DNA of 64,000 bases from Tropicimonas sp. IMCC34011 (lineage in GTDB: Bacteria > Pseudomonadota > Alphaproteobacteria > Rhodobacterales > Rhodobacteraceae), in assembly GCF_003390865.1 (NCBI RefSeq), contig NZ_QMEJ01000005.1:248001-312000 (forward strand). The letters are read 5' to 3'. The notes under the pieces are model-generated. The model was not told where the DNA came from. It was given only the letters and a program-made list of their open reading frames with translations, and did not search any database. The position numbers and the translations under genes were made by a program. Below are positions 61,631 to 64,000 of the stretch, piece after piece. Numbering within the stretch: the first letter of the stretch is position 1; every line of letters begins with the position of its first letter.

Positions 61631-62312
61631 CTGTGGTCTCCAGATTGTTCAGCAGGGCCTCGGCAGCGGCGCGTTCGGCCTGCCGCTTGGATCCGCCCTT
61701 TGCCTCTGCCCGCGCGCCGTTGGCGAGCTCGGCCGCGATGGTGAAGGTGCGGGCGTGGTCGGGGCCTTCCTGATCGATCAGGGTATAGTTCGGCAAGGGC
61801 AGCCTGCGGGCCTGGGCCCATTCCTGCAGTGCGGTCTTGGGATCGCGCGCATCGGCCTCGACTGTCGACAACCGCGGCGCCCAGAGCCGCTCGACGACGG
61901 CGCGGGCGGCGTCGAAACCGGCATCGAGGTAGATCGCGCCGAGGACCGCCTCCATGCTGTCCCCAAGCGCCGAATCCCGGCGTTTGCCGCCCGTGATCCG
62001 CTCGCCCCGGCCGAGCCGCATCGCATCACCGAGGTCGAGGGACCGGGCGACGTCGGCGCAGGTCTCCTTGCGAACGAGCACGTTGTAGCGTGGCGCGAGG
62101 ATGCCCTCACCGGCCTCCGCGAAGGTGCGGTAGAGCATGTCGGCGATGGAGAGGTTCAGGACGCGGTCTCCGAGGAATTCCAGCCGCTGGTTGGACGGCC
62201 TCTGATCGGTCGTCATCGAGGGATGCGTCACGGCAAGGACGAGCAGTTCGGGCTGGGCGAACTCATGCCCGAGCCGGCGCTCGAACGCCTTCAGCTCCGT
62301 CGAGAGCTTCAT
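61620..62312 (-). CDS. rnc: Ribonuclease III
   Basis: 230 residues: RNase III catalytic domain with the signature [14 protein letters not shown] (about 42-55, first acidic residues) and [13 protein letters not shown] (about 114-126), and a C-terminal double-stranded RNA-binding domain ([11 protein letters not shown], then [19 protein letters not shown]). It cleaves double-stranded precursor rRNA and mRNA. ATG 62312 overlaps the lepB stop; the earlier ATG at 62345 lies within lepB. Confidence 0.95.
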   Translation of the reverse strand: MKLSTELKAFERRLGHEFAQPELLVLAVTHPSMTTDQRPSNQRLEFLGDRVLNLSIADMLYRTFAEAGEGILAPRYNVLVRKETCADVARSLDLGDAMRLGRGERITGGKRRDSALGDSMEAVLGAIYLDAGFDAARAVVERLWAPRLSTVEADARDPKTALQEWAQARRLPLPNYTLIDQEGPDHARTFTIAAELANGARAEAKGGSKRQAERAAAEALLNNLETTDER

Positions 62313-63097
62313 ACGATCTCCTCGAAGAAGCGGTCGGCCCTCCACGTCCAGAAGAAGAAGAGCGAGCGCCCGGCAGCCGAGAAGATGACACGGTCCGCCC
62401 GGCCGATCAGGTTCTCGGCCGGCACCATGCCGACGCCGCGCGCGAGCTGGTCCACGCGGCTGTCGGTGGAGTTGTCCCGGTTGTCGCCCATGAAGAAGTA
62501 GTGGCCCTCGGGCACGGTATAGACGGGCGTGTTGTCGTTCGGACCCATGCCGATGTTGAGGATCGAATGGGAGACGCCGTTGGGCAGCGTTTCGATGAAC
62601 TTTTCCTTGCTGCAGGTGCCGCCCTGACCGACGGGGCCGTTGGCGCAGCGCGGGGTCAGCCGCTGAGGGCCCTGCGGCGCCATCACCTCATCGAACGTTC
62701 CGTCCGGCTCGGTCTGCACCTCCTCGCCGTTGAGATAGAGGATGCCGTCCCGCATCTGGATCCGGTCGCCGGGAAGGCCGATCAGCCGCTTGATGAAGTC
62801 GGTCCCGTTCACCGGGTGACGGAAGACGACGACATCGCCGCGCTCGGGCTCGGAGGAGACCCAGCGCCCGTCGATGAAGGTGCAGAGCGAGAAGGGACAG
62901 GAATATTGCGAATACCCGTAGGCGAACTTGTTGACGAACAGGAAATCCCCGATCAGCAGGGTATCCTTCATCGAGCCCGAAGGAATCCAGAACGGCTGAA
63001 ACAGCAGCGTTCTGAAGATACCCGCGATCAGCAGGGCATAGACGACCGTCTTGACGGTTTCCCACAGGCCGTCCTTGACCTCTGCCTTGCTCGTCAT
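62309..63097 (-). CDS. lepB: Signal peptidase I
   Basis: 262 residues. One N-terminal transmembrane segment ([19 protein letters not shown]) anchors the enzyme; the catalytic Ser is in [11 protein letters not shown] (about 41) and the general-base Lys in [15 protein letters not shown] (about 100). The SPase box E region [11 protein letters not shown] (about 204) is intact. The CSLCTF-type cysteine pair and the CANG...CSKE pair in the insert are typical of alphaproteobacteria. ATG 63097 is chosen; 28 codons further up in frame lack conservation. Confidence 0.95.
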   Translation of the reverse strand: MTSKAEVKDGLWETVKTVVYALLIAGIFRTLLFQPFWIPSGSMKDTLLIGDFLFVNKFAYGYSQYSCPFSLCTFIDGRWVSSEPERGDVVVFRHPVNGTDFIKRLIGLPGDRIQMRDGILYLNGEEVQTEPDGTFDEVMAPQGPQRLTPRCANGPVGQGGTCSKEKFIETLPNGVSHSILNIGMGPNDNTPVYTVPEGHYFFMGDNRDNSTDSRVDQLARGVGMVPAENLIGRADRVIFSAAGRSLFFFWTWRADRFFEEIV

Positions 63098-63221
63098 GAC
63101 GCGTCGCCCCTGCCTTTGGAAATTGCGCCCCGGCACTGGCGGGGCTTCGCGTCTCTTGGTCCGCAGGGGCTGGGCTGTCAAGCGCGGCCCGGACGCACGC
63201 GAAAACGGCTGGCCGCGCGGG

Positions 63222-63626
63222 TCACCTTGGCCGCGGGCGCGCTTCGATGACGACGAAGGCCTGCGCCCAGGGGTGATCGTCGGTCAGGGTGACGTGAACG
63301 ATCGCCTCGTGCCCCTCGGGTGTCATGCTGGCGAGGCGCTCGGCAGCCCAGCCGGTGAGATGCATGACAGGCTGTCCGGTGGACAGGTTGGACACGGACA
63401 TGTCCTTCCAGGCGATCCCCATGCGAAGGCCGGTGCCGAGCGCCTTCGAGCAGGCCTCCTTGGCGGCCCAGCGTTTGGCATAGGTGCCCGCCGTGTCCCG
63501 CCGACGCTCCGCCTTGCGCTGTTCGGTCTCGGTGAAGACACGGTTGCGGAACCGGTCGCCGAAGCGCTCCAGCGTCGCCGCGATGCGGTCGATATTCGCA
63601 AGATCGGTGCCGATTCCCAAGATCAT
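63222..63626 (-). CDS. acpS: Holo-[acyl-carrier-protein] synthase
   Basis: 134 residues. Metal-binding Asp in [12 protein letters not shown] (about 8) and Glu in [14 protein letters not shown] (about 57), the standard AcpS motifs; it transfers 4'-phosphopantetheine from CoA to ACP. It heads the visible part of the leftward operon, 124 bp upstream of lepB. pdxJ, its usual upstream neighbour in this group, is not present in the visible 374 bp. Confidence 0.95.
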   Translation of the reverse strand: MILGIGTDLANIDRIAATLERFGDRFRNRVFTETEQRKAERRRDTAGTYAKRWAAKEACSKALGTGLRMGIAWKDMSVSNLSTGQPVMHLTGWAAERLASMTPEGHEAIVHVTLTDDHPWAQAFVVIEARPRPR

Positions 63627-63938
63627 GGCCAGCGTCCTAGGGGCGCATCCGCTGGTCGTCCAGTGCGCCGCCGTCTTAGGGGTTTGGTCTCGCCGGCGCG
63701 GTTCTTTTCACGGGTGCCCGACCCGGTGGGGGAGGATCGCCGCGCAGAAAGGAGGTTCGAGGCCTCTCCTCGTCAGCTGGAGGTGGCGTATCGCGGTCGG
63801 CGAGGACACGGGGCCTCGTTTGCCGATGCGAAGGAACGGCGCCTGAAGCGCCGGGCGCAGCCTGCGGGCGCCGGTCCTTTTTCGTGCGACGGGATTGGCG
63901 TTGCCCGTCATACGGAGAAAAGAATGCGCCGCGGCTCG
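63627..63938. other. 312-bp gene-free stretch upstream of acpS with a terminator-like hairpin
   Basis: No convincing coding frame. Near 63837-63886 a GC-rich self-complementary run (GGCGCC repeated at both ends) is followed by CCTTTTT on the + strand, which looks like an intrinsic terminator for rightward transcription, although no rightward gene is seen before it; a small RNA is conceivable. The acpS promoter should also be in here. Confidence 0.35.
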
Positions 63939-64000
63939 TCAGATGGGGCGGCCGAGCACCAGGACCCAGACGGGCATACCGTCCTCCGACACGGCGACGG
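63939..64000 (-). CDS. 3' end of an unidentified leftward gene entering from the right edge
   Basis: On the minus strand the last 62 bases read open to a TGA at 63939-63941, ending VSEDGMPVWVLVLGRPI. Only about 20 codons are visible, too few to identify the product. The tail does not look like the end of PdxJ. Confidence 0.35.
   Translation of the reverse strand, partial: VAVSEDGMPVWVLVLGRPI

Noticed and set aside
63627-63938. RNase P RNA, SRP RNA or tmRNA gene upstream of acpS
   Set aside because: None of the conserved core sequences of these RNAs was found in the stretch on either strand by eye.

Overview
The window is GC-rich, densely coded DNA from an alphaproteobacterium, most likely a member of the Rhodobacteraceae (Roseobacter group). 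The grounds are the DUF1489 and DUF1491 proteins, an ALDH16-type double aldehyde dehydrogenase, and the essential acpS-lepB-rnc-era-DUF1491-recO block. This is inferred from gene content; no rRNA or tRNA gene is visible. I saw no insertion sequence, prophage or CRISPR array. Most of the window is catabolic operons with ATGA-type overlaps.

Layout. (1) 1-7376: a sugar operon entering from the left edge, with two ribose-type ABC permeases, a DUF4432 aldose-epimerase-like protein, a ribokinase-family kinase, deoxyribose-phosphate aldolase and a double-domain aldehyde dehydrogenase. Together they fit 2-deoxyribose or deoxynucleoside catabolism. (2) 7500-10500: trmB, a DUF1489 gene, an orphan znuA with a Zur-box-like palindrome, and an Lrp/AsnC regulator. 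(3) 10716-15302: a LysR regulator, DUF1852 (MesX), a core methionine synthase (MesD), a flavin-reductase-like protein and an SDR. This looks like a folate-independent, oxygen-dependent methionine synthase module. (4) 15349-26756: a sugar-acid-like locus with no obvious known pathway: PdxA2-type dehydrogenase, DUF1537 acid-sugar kinase, GntR regulator, DapA-family aldolase, iron-containing alcohol dehydrogenase, a cytoplasmic sialidase-fold protein and a complete peptide-type ABC importer.

(5) 26865-49246: a very complete phenylacetate (paa) catabolon. One arm runs rightwards: paaX, paaJ, paaA, an exported amidase, paaB-C-D-E, an extra PaaA/PaaC-like protein, paaZ, paaY. The second arm is divergent around a TetR-type palindrome at 41034-41049: leftwards paaG-paaI-paaK-paaR; rightwards paaN, a branched-chain-amino-acid-type ABC transporter, and a fused enoyl-CoA hydratase/3-hydroxyacyl-CoA dehydrogenase. 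PaaK makes phenylacetyl-CoA, PaaABCDE epoxidises it, PaaG isomerises it to the oxepin, PaaZ opens and oxidises the ring, and PaaJ and the fused dehydrogenase finish beta-oxidation. The ABC transporter probably imports phenylacetate, and the amidase may release it from an amide. Two regulators of different families (PaaX and TetR/PaaR) sit in one cluster.

(6) 49360-59373: accessory genes: a TauE-like permease, an MFS-isocitrate-lyase-family-MmgE/PrpD operon, a DUF475/TerC-like membrane protein, a signal-less solute-binding-like protein, a GNAT acetyltransferase, a glycosyltransferase and a dihydroflavonol-reductase-like SDR. (7) 59486-63626: the leftward housekeeping operon acpS-lepB-rnc-era-DUF1491-recO, with two adjacent perfect palindromes between era and DUF1491. 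A gene fragment enters at the right edge.

The most promising material for new biology is the MesX/MesD module, the sialidase-fold sugar-acid locus, the exported amidase and the extra di-iron-like protein inside the paa operon, and the MFS/ICL/PrpD operon.
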